DNA from: Actinomadura nitritigenes
GTDB taxonomy: Bacteria > Actinomycetota > Actinomycetes > Streptosporangiales > Streptosporangiaceae
Direction: 5' to 3'
DNA length: 64,000 nucleotides
NCBI RefSeq assembly: GCF_017573545.1
Contig: NZ_JAGEOK010000022.1
Span: forward strand, 107,720 to 171,719
Made by a program: the position numbers and the translations under genes. The notes under the pieces are model-generated. The model searched no databases and was not told the DNA's origin. It worked only from the letters and a program-made list of their open reading frames with translations. Shown here piece after piece: positions 17,152 through 25,355 of the stretch (position 1 is its first letter; every line of letters begins with the position of its first letter).

Positions 17152-18209
17152 CCGTTCCGGAGACCCGGCCGGGCGCCGTGCCCGTGATGACGGTGGCCGG
17201 GCCCGTCCCCAGCGACGGGCTCGGGCTCACCCTGACCCACGAGCACCTGCGCAACGACGTCCGCAAGGCGGTGAAGCCGGCCACCGATCCGGCGCTCGCG
17301 TTCCTGCGCGATGCCCGGACGACGCCGGGCCTGGCGTGGCTGCTGCGCGAACGTCCCTACGACTGCCTGGACCACTGCACGCTCGACGACGACGCGGCGA
17401 TGCTGTCGGACCTGCGCGCGTTCGCCGCGACGGGCGGCGCCACGGTCGTGGACGTGACGCCCGGCGGCCTCGGCCGCGACCCGGTGGTCCTGCGCTCGCT
17501 CGCCGAGCGCAGCGGCCTGCGGATCGTGATGGGCTCCGGCTGGTACCTGGAGCAGTACCACCCGGAGCACCTCGCCTCGGCGGGGGAGGAGCGGATGGCG
17601 GCCGAGCTGGTCGCCGAGTTCGCCGGCGGCGTGGACGGCACCGGCGTCCGGCCCGGCGTGATCGGCGAGATCGGGGTGTCGCCCGACTTCACCCCGGCCG
17701 AGCACGTCGCGCTGCGCGCCGCCGCCCGCGCGCAGCGCGAGACCGGCGTCCCCCTGTACGTCCATCTGCCGGGCTGGCAGCGCCGCGCCCACGAGGTGCT
17801 CGACATCGTCCTGGACGGGTACGGCGTGCCGCCGGGCGCGGTGGTGCTGTGCCACATGGACCCGTCCGGCGGCGACGCCGGCTACCAGCTGTCGGTCGCC
17901 GACCGGGGCGTGTGGCTCGAGTTCGACATGATCGGCATGCCGTTCCTGTATCCGGGCGAGGGGCAGTCGCCCGCCCCGGACGAGACGGCCCGCGCCGTCG
18001 CCGGGCTGATCGCGCGCGGGCACGGCGGGCGGCTGCTGCTCAGCCACGACGTGTTCCTCAAGAGCATGCTCACCACCTACGGGGGCAACGGCTTCCAGTA
18101 CGTGCCGCTGCTGTTCGCGCGGCGGCTGGCGGCGCTCGGCGTCGCCCCGGAGACCGTCGACGGCCTGCTGCGCGGCAACCCCGCCCGGCTGTTCGAGTCC
18201 GCGGCCTGA
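17148..18209 (+). CDS. phosphotriesterase-family metal-dependent hydrolase
   Basis: A 353-aa amidohydrolase-superfamily TIM barrel. Metal ligands are in place: H31 and H33 (THEHL), bridging carboxylate E174 (IGEIG, where bacterial organophosphate hydrolases have a carbamylated Lys), H206 (YVHLPG), H236 (CHMDPS) and D301 (SHDVF). The Glu variant is typical of PTE-homology proteins and lactonases, so lactone, phosphoester or carboxyl-ester hydrolysis is likelier than pesticide hydrolysis. It overlaps the permease by 4 nt, so it probably acts on the imported substrate or the kinase product. Confidence 0.87.
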   Translation: MTVPETRPGAVPVMTVAGPVPSDGLGLTLTHEHLRNDVRKAVKPATDPALAFLRDARTTPGLAWLLRERPYDCLDHCTLDDDAAMLSDLRAFAATGGATVVDVTPGGLGRDPVVLRSLAERSGLRIVMGSGWYLEQYHPEHLASAGEERMAAELVAEFAGGVDGTGVRPGVIGEIGVSPDFTPAEHVALRAAARAQRETGVPLYVHLPGWQRRAHEVLDIVLDGYGVPPGAVVLCHMDPSGGDAGYQLSVADRGVWLEFDMIGMPFLYPGEGQSPAPDETARAVAGLIARGHGGRLLLSHDVFLKSMLTTYGGNGFQYVPLLFARRLAALGVAPETVDGLLRGNPARLFESAA

Positions 18210-18265
18210 CCGGCCGCCGGCGCCCCGTCCCCCCGCGTTTTCCCATCCGAGAGAGAGGATCGATA

Positions 18266-19012
18266 GTGAGCCGCGTCCTGATCGCCGGCGAGAGCTGGGT
18301 CTCCCAGTCCACCCACATCAAGGGGGTGGACTCCTTCACCACCAGCTCCTACGAGACCGGTGTCGAGCCGCTGCGCCGGGCCCTGGAGAGCCGGGGCCAC
18401 GAGGTCGAGCACATGCCCGCCCACCTGGTGCCGGCCGACTTCCCGGGGGACGCGGACGCGCTCGGGCGCTACGACGTGGTCGTGCTGTCCGACATCGGCG
18501 CGAACTCCATCCAGCTCGCCCCGCAGGTGTTCCAGCAGGCCGTGCCCGGCGCGGACCGGCTCGGCGCGCTGCGCGCGTGGGTCGCGGACGGCGGCGGCCT
18601 GCTGATGGTCGGCGGGTACCTGTCGTTCACGGGCTTCGAGGGCAAGGCCGCCTTCCGTAACACGGCGCTGCACGAGGCGCTGCCGGTCGAGCTGCTCCCC
18701 GAGGACGACCGCGTCGAACTGCCCGCGGGCGCGAACGCCGAGGTCACCGCCGCCGGCCACGCCGCGCTCGGCGGGGTGGGGGGCGAGTGGCCCGCGCTGC
18801 TCGGCTACAACCGGGTCCGCGCCCGGCCGGGCACCGACGTCCTCGCCACGCTCAACGGCGATCCGCTGGTCGCCGTCGCCGGGTACGGGAAGGGGCGGTC
18901 CGGGGTGTTCACCTCCGACTGCTCCCCGCACTGGGCGCCCAGGCCGTTCTGCGAGCAGTGGGACGGATACGCCCGCGTGTTCGGCGGCCTCGTCGAGTGG
19001 CTCGCGCAGTGA
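18266..19012 (+). CDS. glutamine-amidotransferase-like (class I GATase-fold) protein
   Basis: A 248-aa flavodoxin-like alpha/beta protein: VLIAGESWVSQSTHIKGVDSF at the N-terminus, YDVVVLSDIGANSI, WVADGGGLLMVGGYLSF (nucleophile-elbow position) and FTSDCSPHWAP near the end. It resembles the GATase1-like family (DUF1355 type), but the usual Cys at the elbow is absent (GGYLS), so classical glutaminase activity is doubtful. The GTG at 18266 follows GAGAGAGGA; its stop overlaps the TenA-like start (GTGA). The role in the operon is unknown. Confidence 0.7.
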   Translation: MSRVLIAGESWVSQSTHIKGVDSFTTSSYETGVEPLRRALESRGHEVEHMPAHLVPADFPGDADALGRYDVVVLSDIGANSIQLAPQVFQQAVPGADRLGALRAWVADGGGLLMVGGYLSFTGFEGKAAFRNTALHEALPVELLPEDDRVELPAGANAEVTAAGHAALGGVGGEWPALLGYNRVRARPGTDVLATLNGDPLVAVAGYGKGRSGVFTSDCSPHWAPRPFCEQWDGYARVFGGLVEWLAQ

Positions 19013-19635
19013 CCCGCTCCCGGCGGCTGCTCGACGCCTGCTCGGCGACCATGGAGCGGGCGCTGGCCATGCGCTTCGTCCAGGAGGTCGGGACGGGCGC
19101 CATCGGCGACCAGGAGTATGCCGACTACCTCGAGATCGAGGCGTCGTTCGTGGCGACGGCGGCCCGGCTGCACGGCCTCGCGGTGTGGGACGCGCCGGAC
19201 TGGACGGCGATGGAGCGCAACGCGCGCGCCGTCCACGCGCTGACCACCGAGCAGGCGGACTACTTCCGCGCCGCCCGCGCGGCCTGGCCGGTGGAGGCGC
19301 GGCCGGGCGCCGCCGAGCGCGCCCGGATCCTGTCCGACTTCGCCCTGGCGGCGGCCCGCGAGGGCGGCTACGGGGCGGTGACGACGGTGCTCTTCGCCGC
19401 CGAGAGCCTCTACCTCGCCTGGTGCACCCGCGCCCACGCGGGGGGCGGCGCGCCGTCCGGCCCGATCGCCGACTGGGTCGCGCTGCACGCGACCGCGGCG
19501 TTCCGCGAGGGCGTCGACGCGCTCGGCCGCCAGGTCGACGCCCTGCCCGAGAGCGTCCCGGACGACCTGCTGATCCGCTGGTTCGGCGGGATGCTGGAGG
19601 CGGAGATCGCCTTCCACGACGCCGTCTACGCCTGA
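19009..19635 (+). CDS. TenA-like (TENA/THI-4 family) protein
   Basis: A 208-aa all-helical protein matching the TenA fold: ALAMRFVQEVGTGAIGDQEYADYLEIEASFV fits the first family motif region, and LFAAESLYLAWC the second. Classical thiaminase II has a catalytic Cys in this second region; here E132 occupies an equivalent area, as in the TenA_E subgroup that acts on aminopyrimidine salvage intermediates. It is the last gene of the LacI-controlled operon, followed by a strong terminator. Whether it acts on a pyrimidine or has been recruited to another substrate is open. Confidence 0.7.
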   Translation: MTRSRRLLDACSATMERALAMRFVQEVGTGAIGDQEYADYLEIEASFVATAARLHGLAVWDAPDWTAMERNARAVHALTTEQADYFRAARAAWPVEARPGAAERARILSDFALAAAREGGYGAVTTVLFAAESLYLAWCTRAHAGGGAPSGPIADWVALHATAAFREGVDALGRQVDALPESVPDDLLIRWFGGMLEAEIAFHDAVYA

Positions 19636-19644
19636 CACCGGCAC

Positions 19645-19677
19645 GAAGGCCCCCGGCGCGCCGCGCCGGGGGCCTTC
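19645..19677 (+). terminator. terminator of the LacI-controlled operon
   Basis: Perfect 15-bp stem GAAGGCCCCCGGCGC / GCGCCGGGGGCCTTC with a 3-nt loop, 9 nt after the TenA-like stop codon. No long T-run follows. Confidence 0.7.
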
Positions 19678-19821
19678 GCCGTCCCGGAATGGCGCTTAGC
19701 GTTCTCTTATATTTCTCTTCGCCGCATTTCAGTTCCGTTTGCCAATTGTCATCGGATCGGGCCGGTAAGTTCATTTCTGCAAGGCCGCCGAGGCGGCGAG
19801 AGAAATCGAAGGGAAGTCCGC

Positions 19822-19926
19822 ATGAGCTTCAAGAAGATCGCTCCCAAGCCCCGCAAGCGCCCGGTCAAGCCGGTCCCGCCGAAGAAGCACCACCGCAGGC
19901 CCGCCCGGCGGCCGCACGCCAAGTAG
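19822..19926 (+). CDS. 34-aa highly basic peptide
   Basis: ATG at 19822, TAG at 19924; the product begins MSFKKIAPKPRKRPVKP and ends RPARRPHAK, with no acidic residue and about half Lys/Arg/His. GAAGGGAAG precedes the ATG with ideal spacing. The upstream ~140 nt are clearly AT-richer than the surroundings (TTATATTT at 19707-19714) and could hold its promoter. A textbook terminator follows, so it forms its own transcription unit. I do not recognise it; nucleic-acid binding or a ribosome-associated role would fit the charge, but that is inference. Confidence 0.7.
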   Translation: MSFKKIAPKPRKRPVKPVPPKKHHRRPARRPHAK

Positions 19927-19947
19927 CGGGCGGAGGCCGAGCCGGGC

Positions 19948-20002
19948 GGGAGCCGGCGGGGGGAGAGAGCGGACTCGCCCCGCCGGCTCCCATCCCTTTT
20001 TT
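19948..20002 (+). terminator. rho-independent terminator of the small basic peptide gene
   Basis: Perfect 14-bp stem GGGAGCCGGCGGGG / CCCCGCCGGCTCCC (19948-19961, 19978-19991), then ATCCC and six Ts. Confidence 0.9.
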
Positions 20003-20038
20003 CATGCGCGGGAACGCGCGGGAGTGATTGGAGGGGAC

Positions 20039-20606
20039 GTGGCCCGTCCATCGTTGTCGGAGGCCGCGCCCGTCGTGTCGGTGCGCACGACCTTCCGGCA
20101 TTTCTGGCCGCTGATGCGCGGCGACCGGCGGCGGCTGCTGCTCGGCGGCGCGCTCGCCGTCGCCGCGGCGGCCTGCGAGGTCGCGGCGATCCGGCTGTTC
20201 GGCGTCATCACCGACCGGGCGCTGGCCGCCCGCGACCTGGCCGCCTTCTGGACGCCGGCCGCCGGGTGGCTCGGCATCGCGGTGGCGGCCGCGCTGATGA
20301 CGTTCATCGGCGACTACGCGACGACGCTCGCGGGCGAGAGGTTCCTGCTGCGGCTGCGCGACCGGGTGTTCGCGCACGTCCAGACGCTGTCGCCGGAGTT
20401 CTTCGACCGGGGGCGGCTCGGGGACCTGATGGCCCGGCTGACCGACGACATCGAGGCGATCGAGGAACTGGTCGCCTCCGGGCTGGTCCGGCTGGTGACG
20501 GCGGTGGTCAGCGCGGTGTTCTTCGTGGCCGCCGCGTTCGCCGTCCGGTGGGACCTGGCGCTGGTCGCGTGCGCGCTCGTCCCGGTCTTCCTGCTGGTGA
20601 CGCGGG
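20039..20606 (+). pseudogene. ABC exporter, truncated after its transmembrane N-terminal half
   Basis: GTG at 20039 after GGAGGGGAC begins a normal ABC exporter transmembrane domain: FRHFWPLMRGDRRRLLLGG, then ITDRALAARDLAAFW, the EFFDRGRLGDLMARLTDD helix, and VRWDLALVACALVPVFLLVTR. At about 20604-20609 homology stops in mid-membrane-domain and the sequence becomes the antisense of a response regulator. The remaining TM helices and the whole ATPase domain are missing. The frame runs on to 20701 as nonsense. The product should be non-functional. Confidence 0.8.
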
Positions 20607-20609
20607 GGT

Positions 20610-20789
20610 CCAGTCCAGCACGACCGCGTCCGGGACGGCCCGGTCGATCGCCTCGAGCGTCTCCAGCCCGTCCGCCGCGAGCTCCACCTCGTAGCCGTTG
20701 AAGCGCAGCACGCGCTCCAGCGCCGACCGCACCGCCGGGTCGTCGTCGGCCACCAGGATCCGCGGCGCGCCCGCGCCCGCCTCCGTCAT
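20610..20789 (-). pseudogene. response regulator, truncated inside the receiver domain
   Basis: From the ATG at 20789, 60 codons read as a clean receiver domain: PRILVADDDPAVRSALERVLRFNGYEVELAADGLETL and VPDAVVLDW, ending right at the phospho-acceptor Asp. The next residues are the antisense of the ABC exporter. The rest of the receiver and any output domain (MprA/OmpR-like by its N-terminus) are lost, presumably with the intervening DNA. Confidence 0.8.
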
Positions 20790-20868
20790 CTGCGCTCCCT
20801 CGGTCGGTCCGGGCGCCACTGTGGGCCACCGATGATGAGCGGAGGGTGAGAGGACGCTTAGGCGCCGC

Positions 20869-21690
20869 TCAGGAGGTTCTTAGCCGCGGCGGCGGGCTCG
20901 CGCCGTCGCGGGCCAGCTCGCGCGACAGCGACAGCGCGGCGGTCCGGACGGCCGGGGCGAGGCGGTCGAGGTCCAGCCGGCAGACGTTGCCGGTGATGGA
21001 GAGGGCGGCGATCACCCGGCGGCGGCGGTCGAGGATGGGCGCGGCGACGGCGGACACCCCCGCCTCCGACTCCTCCCGGTTCACCGCGTAGCCGCGGTCG
21101 GCGGTGCGGGCGAGCTCGCGCCGCAGCAGCCCCGGCATGACGATCGTGTGCGGGGTGTGCCGGACGAGGCCCGCGTCCAGCACCCGGTCCAGCCGCTCCT
21201 GCGGCCCGAGCGCGAGGAAGAGCTTGCCGGTCGCGGTGCAGTAGGCGGGCAGCCGGCCGCCGACCCGGGAGACGATCGGCATCGACCGGCGGCCGCTCAC
21301 CTTCTCCAGGAACAGCGTGTCCACCCCGTCCAGGACGGCGAGGTGGATGTTCTCGTGCGTCGCCTCGTACAGGTCCTCCATGTGGGGGAGCGCCGCCTCG
21401 CGGAACCCGCGCGGGCGGGGCGCCCGGTGGCCGAGCACGAACAGCCGCATGCTCAGCCGGTAGCCGGCCGCGGTCCGCTCGACGCCGCCCCACCGCACCA
21501 GCTCGGCCAGCAGCCGGTGCGCGGTCGGCTTGGGCAGTCCGGTGCGGGCGGCGAGCTCGGTCAGCGTCAGCTCGGTGTCGGCGGAGCCGAAGGCGTCCAG
21601 CAGGCTGAGGCCGCGCGCCAGCACCGACCTCGGCGGTTCCGCCCCCGGCGGCCCCGGCTCCGGCGGCCCGGTCCCGGCGCGGATGTCCAT
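20869..21690 (-). CDS. IclR-family transcriptional regulator
   Basis: A 273-aa IclR protein: N-terminal winged HTH (residues ~22-85: SVLARGLSLLDAF, LTLTELAARTGLPKPTAHRLLAELVRWG) and the effector domain (HENIHLAVLDGVDTLFLEKVSGRRSMPIVSRVGGRLPAYCTATGK). It lies 54 nt downstream of the decarboxylase gene on the same strand and probably controls both that operon and the divergent ABC importer through the inverted repeat at 24225. The frame is open far upstream, but the ATG at 21690 matches the family start. Confidence 0.9.
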   Translation of the reverse strand: MDIRAGTGPPEPGPPGAEPPRSVLARGLSLLDAFGSADTELTLTELAARTGLPKPTAHRLLAELVRWGGVERTAAGYRLSMRLFVLGHRAPRPRGFREAALPHMEDLYEATHENIHLAVLDGVDTLFLEKVSGRRSMPIVSRVGGRLPAYCTATGKLFLALGPQERLDRVLDAGLVRHTPHTIVMPGLLRRELARTADRGYAVNREESEAGVSAVAAPILDRRRRVIAALSITGNVCRLDLDRLAPAVRTAALSLSRELARDGASPPPRLRTS

Positions 21691-21743
21691 GCCCCGATCG
21701 TCACCGTGATCGCGCGCCCCGGCAAGGGGCCGCGGCCCGCCGC

Positions 21744-23417
21744 TCACCGGGAGCCCGCGGTCCGGCCGCGGGGCGAGGGGACGTGCCCGGCGACGGGGGC
21801 CTCGATCAGCAGCGGCGCGTCCAGGTCCCGCACCGACGCGACCGCCTCCGCCAGCTCCGCCGCCGACCCGGCGCGCGCCGCGGCGATGCCGAACAGCCGC
21901 GCCGCGGCCTGCCAGTCCAGCGCCGGAGGGGCCAGGTCCATGCCGACGTAGCGGCCGTGCTCGGCGGACGCGCCGCCGCCCTCGTCCAGGGTCTCCTTGA
22001 GGGTGCGGTACTCGCCGTTGTTCATCACGACGAACGCGACCGGAACCCGGTAGCGGGCGGCGCTCCACAGCCCCTGCACGCCGAACATCGCGCAGCCGTC
22101 GCCGAGGACCGCGACCACCGGGCGGTCGCCGCGGGCCATCCGGGTGCCGACCGCGGCGCCGATGCCCCAGCCGAGCCCGCCTCCCACCGTGTGCACGTAG
22201 GAGCCGGGACGGTCCTGGCGCAGCACCGCCCGCAGCCTCAACCCGGTCGTGATCGCCTCCTCGACCACGATCGCGTCGCCGGGCAGCCCGGCGGCGACCG
22301 CGTGCGCGGCGGCGCCCGGGTCCATCGGCGCGGGACCGTAGGCGGCGCACGCCCGCTTCTCCGTCTCCGCGCGGGCGCGGGCGTGCGCGGCGCCGAGCCG
22401 CTCGGCCCGTTCCTTCGCGGCCGGCACCCGCCCGTCCAGCGCCGCGGCGAGCGCGCCAAGCGTCCCCGGAAGGTCGCCGGTCAGGCCGTGCGCGACCGCG
22501 AAGTTGCGGCCGATCTCCGCCGGGTCCTCGTCGATCTGCACGATCGCCAGCCCCTCCGGGACCGCCGGGCCCGGCGTGTAGTGGTGGGGCGTGAACGCGT
22601 GGCACCCGGCGATCAGCGCCGCGTCGTGCGCGGCGAGCGCCTCCCGGATCACCGCGTTGCGCGGCGGCAGCATCCCCGCGTACAGCGGGTGGCCGGTGGG
22701 GAAGTCGACGCCGTCGTTCATCGGCTGGTGGTGCACCGCCGCGCCGAGCCGTTCGGCGACCGCGACCAGTTCCGCGACGGCCCCCGCGCCCGCACGACCC
22801 ACTCCGTCGCCCGCGACCACGACCGGACGCTCGGCCCCCGCGAGCAGCGCCGCCGCGTCCGCGACGTCCGCCGGTCCCGGGCCGGTCACCGGGGAGCGGG
22901 CCGGGACCGCGACGTCGCCGTCCTCCTCCAGCAGGTCCATCGGGACCGACACCAGCACCGGGCCCGCCGGCGGACGCGCCGCCAGCGCGAACGCGCGCCG
23001 CAGCAGCACCGGCAGATCCCGGGCGTGCTGCACCTCGACCGCGCTCTTCGTCGCCGCCGACGCCAGCCCCACCAGGTCTCCCGACAGCATCGGGTCCTGG
23101 ACGAGGTGCCGCCGGTCCTGCTGGCCCGCGACCACCACCATCGGGGTCCGCGACCGCAGCGCGTTCAGCATCCCGATCAGCCCGTTCGCGACGCCCGCCG
23201 CGACGTGCAGGCTGACCATCGACGTGCGGCGCGCGGCGCGGGCGTACCCGTCCGCCATCGCCACCACCGACGCCTCCTGCAGCCCCAGCACGTACCGCAG
23301 GTCCGGCGCCTCCGCGAGCGCGTCCATCAGCGGCAGCTCGGTCGTCCCGGGATTGCCGAAGATCCGCGTGACGCCCTCGTCGCGGGCGATCTCCAGCAGC
23401 GCCTCGATCGGCCTCAT
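21744..23417 (-). CDS. ThDP-dependent decarboxylase, benzoylformate decarboxylase-like
   Basis: A 557-aa thiamine-diphosphate enzyme with the three-domain layout. E48 in LGLQEASVVAMADGYA is the cofactor-activating Glu; NPGTTELPL (22-30) and H71 in SLHVAAG correspond to the active-site Ser/His region of benzoylformate decarboxylase. The Mg/ThDP motif begins GDGCAMFGVQGLW and ends NNGEYRTLK. The expected reaction is decarboxylation of a 2-keto acid to an aldehyde; acetolactate synthase-like activity is less likely. GGAAGG precedes the ATG at 23417. It forms an operon with the SDR gene (15 nt upstream) and IclR. Confidence 0.85.
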   Translation of the reverse strand: MRPIEALLEIARDEGVTRIFGNPGTTELPLMDALAEAPDLRYVLGLQEASVVAMADGYARAARRTSMVSLHVAAGVANGLIGMLNALRSRTPMVVVAGQQDRRHLVQDPMLSGDLVGLASAATKSAVEVQHARDLPVLLRRAFALAARPPAGPVLVSVPMDLLEEDGDVAVPARSPVTGPGPADVADAAALLAGAERPVVVAGDGVGRAGAGAVAELVAVAERLGAAVHHQPMNDGVDFPTGHPLYAGMLPPRNAVIREALAAHDAALIAGCHAFTPHHYTPGPAVPEGLAIVQIDEDPAEIGRNFAVAHGLTGDLPGTLGALAAALDGRVPAAKERAERLGAAHARARAETEKRACAAYGPAPMDPGAAAHAVAAGLPGDAIVVEEAITTGLRLRAVLRQDRPGSYVHTVGGGLGWGIGAAVGTRMARGDRPVVAVLGDGCAMFGVQGLWSAARYRVPVAFVVMNNGEYRTLKETLDEGGGASAEHGRYVGMDLAPPALDWQAAARLFGIAAARAGSAAELAEAVASVRDLDAPLLIEAPVAGHVPSPRGRTAGSR

Positions 23418-23432
23418 GTCCTGCCTTCCCGG

Positions 23433-24188
23433 TCAGTGCTTGGCGGAGCCGCCGTCGACGTTGATGGTCTGCCCGGTGAGGAATCCGCTGCCCTCGTCGA
23501 CCACGTAGAGCAGCGTCGACAGCAGGTCGCGCGGCTCCTCGGTCGCCGGGACGGCCTGCGAGGCCCGGACCCGGTCGAAGCCGCCGTCCGCGCCGGTCGT
23601 CCGTGCGGCGGTCGCGGTGCGGGTGAGGCCGGGCGCGATCGCGTTCACGGTGATCCCGTCGGCGCCGACCGCGCTCGCCAGCGCGCGGGTGAAACCGACC
23701 AGCCCCGCCTTGGAGGTCGTGTAGGCGACGAGGTCGGGCGGGCCGAGGAACACCACGGCCGAGACGATGTTGACGATCCGGCCCCACCCGGCCGCGCGCA
23801 GGTGGGGGAGTGCGGCGCGCGACACCAGGAACGGGCCGTCCAGGTTCACCCGCATGATCCGGCGCCAATCCTCCAGCGTCGTCTCCTCGAACGGGATCGG
23901 CGGGTAGATCCCGGCGTTGTTGACCACGATGTGCAGGGCGCCGAACCGGGCGGCGGCCTCCTCCACCGCCGCCCCGACCTCGTCCGGATCGGTCACGTCC
24001 GCGCGGACCGGAAGGAAGCGGTCGCCCGGGATGCGCTCTGCGGTGCCCGACATGTCGGCCAGATCCAGCCCGGCGACCCGGTGGCCGCGGGCGGCGAGCG
24101 CGATCGCGAACTCCCGGCCGAGGCCGCCCGCGGCTCCGGTGACGAGGGCGACCCGCTGCGTTCCGGTCAAGGGCGGAGTCTCGGTCAT
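23433..24188 (-). CDS. SDR-family oxidoreductase
   Basis: A 251-aa classical short-chain dehydrogenase. NAD(P)-binding TGAAGGLG at 17-24, NNAG at 90-93, catalytic triad S143, Y156, K160, and the C-terminal GQTINVDGGSAKH. The aspartate after beta-2 (LDLADM) favours NAD(H). The start at 24188 is chosen from the family pattern (MTETPPL); an ATG at 24242 would run through the inverted repeat. It probably oxidises a hydroxy-acid or reduces the aldehyde made by the adjacent decarboxylase. Confidence 0.85.
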   Translation of the reverse strand: MTETPPLTGTQRVALVTGAAGGLGREFAIALAARGHRVAGLDLADMSGTAERIPGDRFLPVRADVTDPDEVGAAVEEAAARFGALHIVVNNAGIYPPIPFEETTLEDWRRIMRVNLDGPFLVSRAALPHLRAAGWGRIVNIVSAVVFLGPPDLVAYTTSKAGLVGFTRALASAVGADGITVNAIAPGLTRTATAARTTGADGGFDRVRASQAVPATEEPRDLLSTLLYVVDEGSGFLTGQTINVDGGSAKH

Positions 24189-24224
24189 GGACGGCAGCGT
24201 GCGCCACCGCGCCGGCGCCGACAA

Positions 24225-24254
24225 GACGCCGTTTCCATTCATTGAAACGGCGTC
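24225..24254. promoter_or_regulatory. inverted repeat between the divergent operons, probable IclR operator
   Basis: GACGCCGTTTC (24225-24235) and GAAACGGCGTC (24244-24254), exact 11-bp arms around CATTCATT. The distance to the SDR start (24188) and to the permease start (24291) is nearly the same, about 37 nt from each arm. IclR proteins bind palindromes with AT-rich centres such as GTTTC-N8-GAAAC. Confidence 0.65.
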
Positions 24255-24290
24255 CTTGTCGCCCGAGGCGGCCGGTCACATGCTCGCCGC

Positions 24291-25355
24291 ATGTCAGTTC
24301 CCCAGCCCTCGGCCGGCGCGCCGCCGGCGAACGAGGACGCCGGCGCCGCGCCCCCGCGCCGGACGCGCCGCCCGATCCCCGACGAGGCCGGCGTCGTCGG
24401 CGTGCTGATCCTGCTGGTGCTCGGCGTCGGGCTCTTCCAGCCCGACTTCCTGCGCACCGGCAACCTGCTCACGACCGCGCACAACTCCGTCTACGTCGGG
24501 CTGATGGCGCTCGGCATGGTGTTCGCCCTCGCGATGCGGGAGGTCGACCTGTCGGTCGGCGGCATGTACGCGATGGGCGTCGTCGTCGGCGCGCTGCTGA
24601 TCCGCGACGGCTGGAACACCTGGCTCGCGGCGCTGGCCGTGCTGGCGCTGTCGGCGCTCGTCGGCGCGCTCAACGGCGCCGTGACGACCTACCTGCGGCT
24701 GCCGTCGTTCATCGTCACGCTCGCCACCGCGATGCTGCTGCGCGGCGTCGGGCTCGCGCTCGCCGAGGGCAGGCAGATCACCGACCTCCCGCAGGGCGAC
24801 GCGCTGTTCCGCGTCCTCGGCGGCGGGGAACTGCTCGGCGTGCCGGACGCGGTGTGGGTGTTCGTGCTCGCCGTCGTGGCGCTGAGCGTGCTGTTCACCC
24901 GGACGAGGTTCGGCGCGCGGGTCCGCGCGATCGGCTCCAACCCGGAGGCCGCCGAGTTCGGCGGCCTGCCCGTCACCCGCACCCGGATCGCGGCGCTCGC
25001 GCTGTCCGGGCTGATGGCGGGCCTCGCGGCGGTACTGGCGCTGGCGTTCTTCATCGCGGGCGACCCCACGATCGGGCAGGGCTACGAGCTCACCGCCATC
25101 GCCGCGGCCATCATCGGCGGCACCCCGCTGAAGGGCGGCACCGGCTCCGTCCTCGGCGCCGCGGCGGGCACCCTCATCCTCGGCGCCGTCACCGCGGCGC
25201 TGGTGTTCTTCGAGGTCCCCATCAACTGGACCACGTTCGCGACCGGCGGCGTCATCCTCGTCGCCGTCGGCGCCGCGCCGCTGCTGCGCCGCGTCCGTGA
25301 CGTCCGTGACCTGCGCGCGGTCCGCGACCTGCGCTCACCTGGGAGGAACCCATGA
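24291..25355 (+). CDS. sugar-type ABC transporter permease (second system)
   Basis: A 354-aa RbsC-like permease, about 10 hydrophobic segments after a Pro/Ala-rich cytoplasmic tail. Motifs: GMVFALAMREVDLSVGGMYAMGV, LPSFIVTLATAMLLRG, and the cytoplasmic loop FGARVRAIGSNPEAAEFGG. The C-terminus is an unusual run of R-D-V/L repeats (RRVRDVRDLRAVRDLRS). The start lacks a clear ribosome-binding site. First gene of the importer operon divergent from the SDR; the stop overlaps the next gene by 4 nt. Confidence 0.88.
   Translation: MSVPQPSAGAPPANEDAGAAPPRRTRRPIPDEAGVVGVLILLVLGVGLFQPDFLRTGNLLTTAHNSVYVGLMALGMVFALAMREVDLSVGGMYAMGVVVGALLIRDGWNTWLAALAVLALSALVGALNGAVTTYLRLPSFIVTLATAMLLRGVGLALAEGRQITDLPQGDALFRVLGGGELLGVPDAVWVFVLAVVALSVLFTRTRFGARVRAIGSNPEAAEFGGLPVTRTRIAALALSGLMAGLAAVLALAFFIAGDPTIGQGYELTAIAAAIIGGTPLKGGTGSVLGAAAGTLILGAVTAALVFFEVPINWTTFATGGVILVAVGAAPLLRRVRDVRDLRAVRDLRSPGRNP

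Noticed and set aside
17148..18209. Organophosphate hydrolase (true phosphotriesterase)
   Set aside because: The bridging residue is Glu174, not the carbamylated Lys of pesticide hydrolases, and the operon is for sugar-type uptake.
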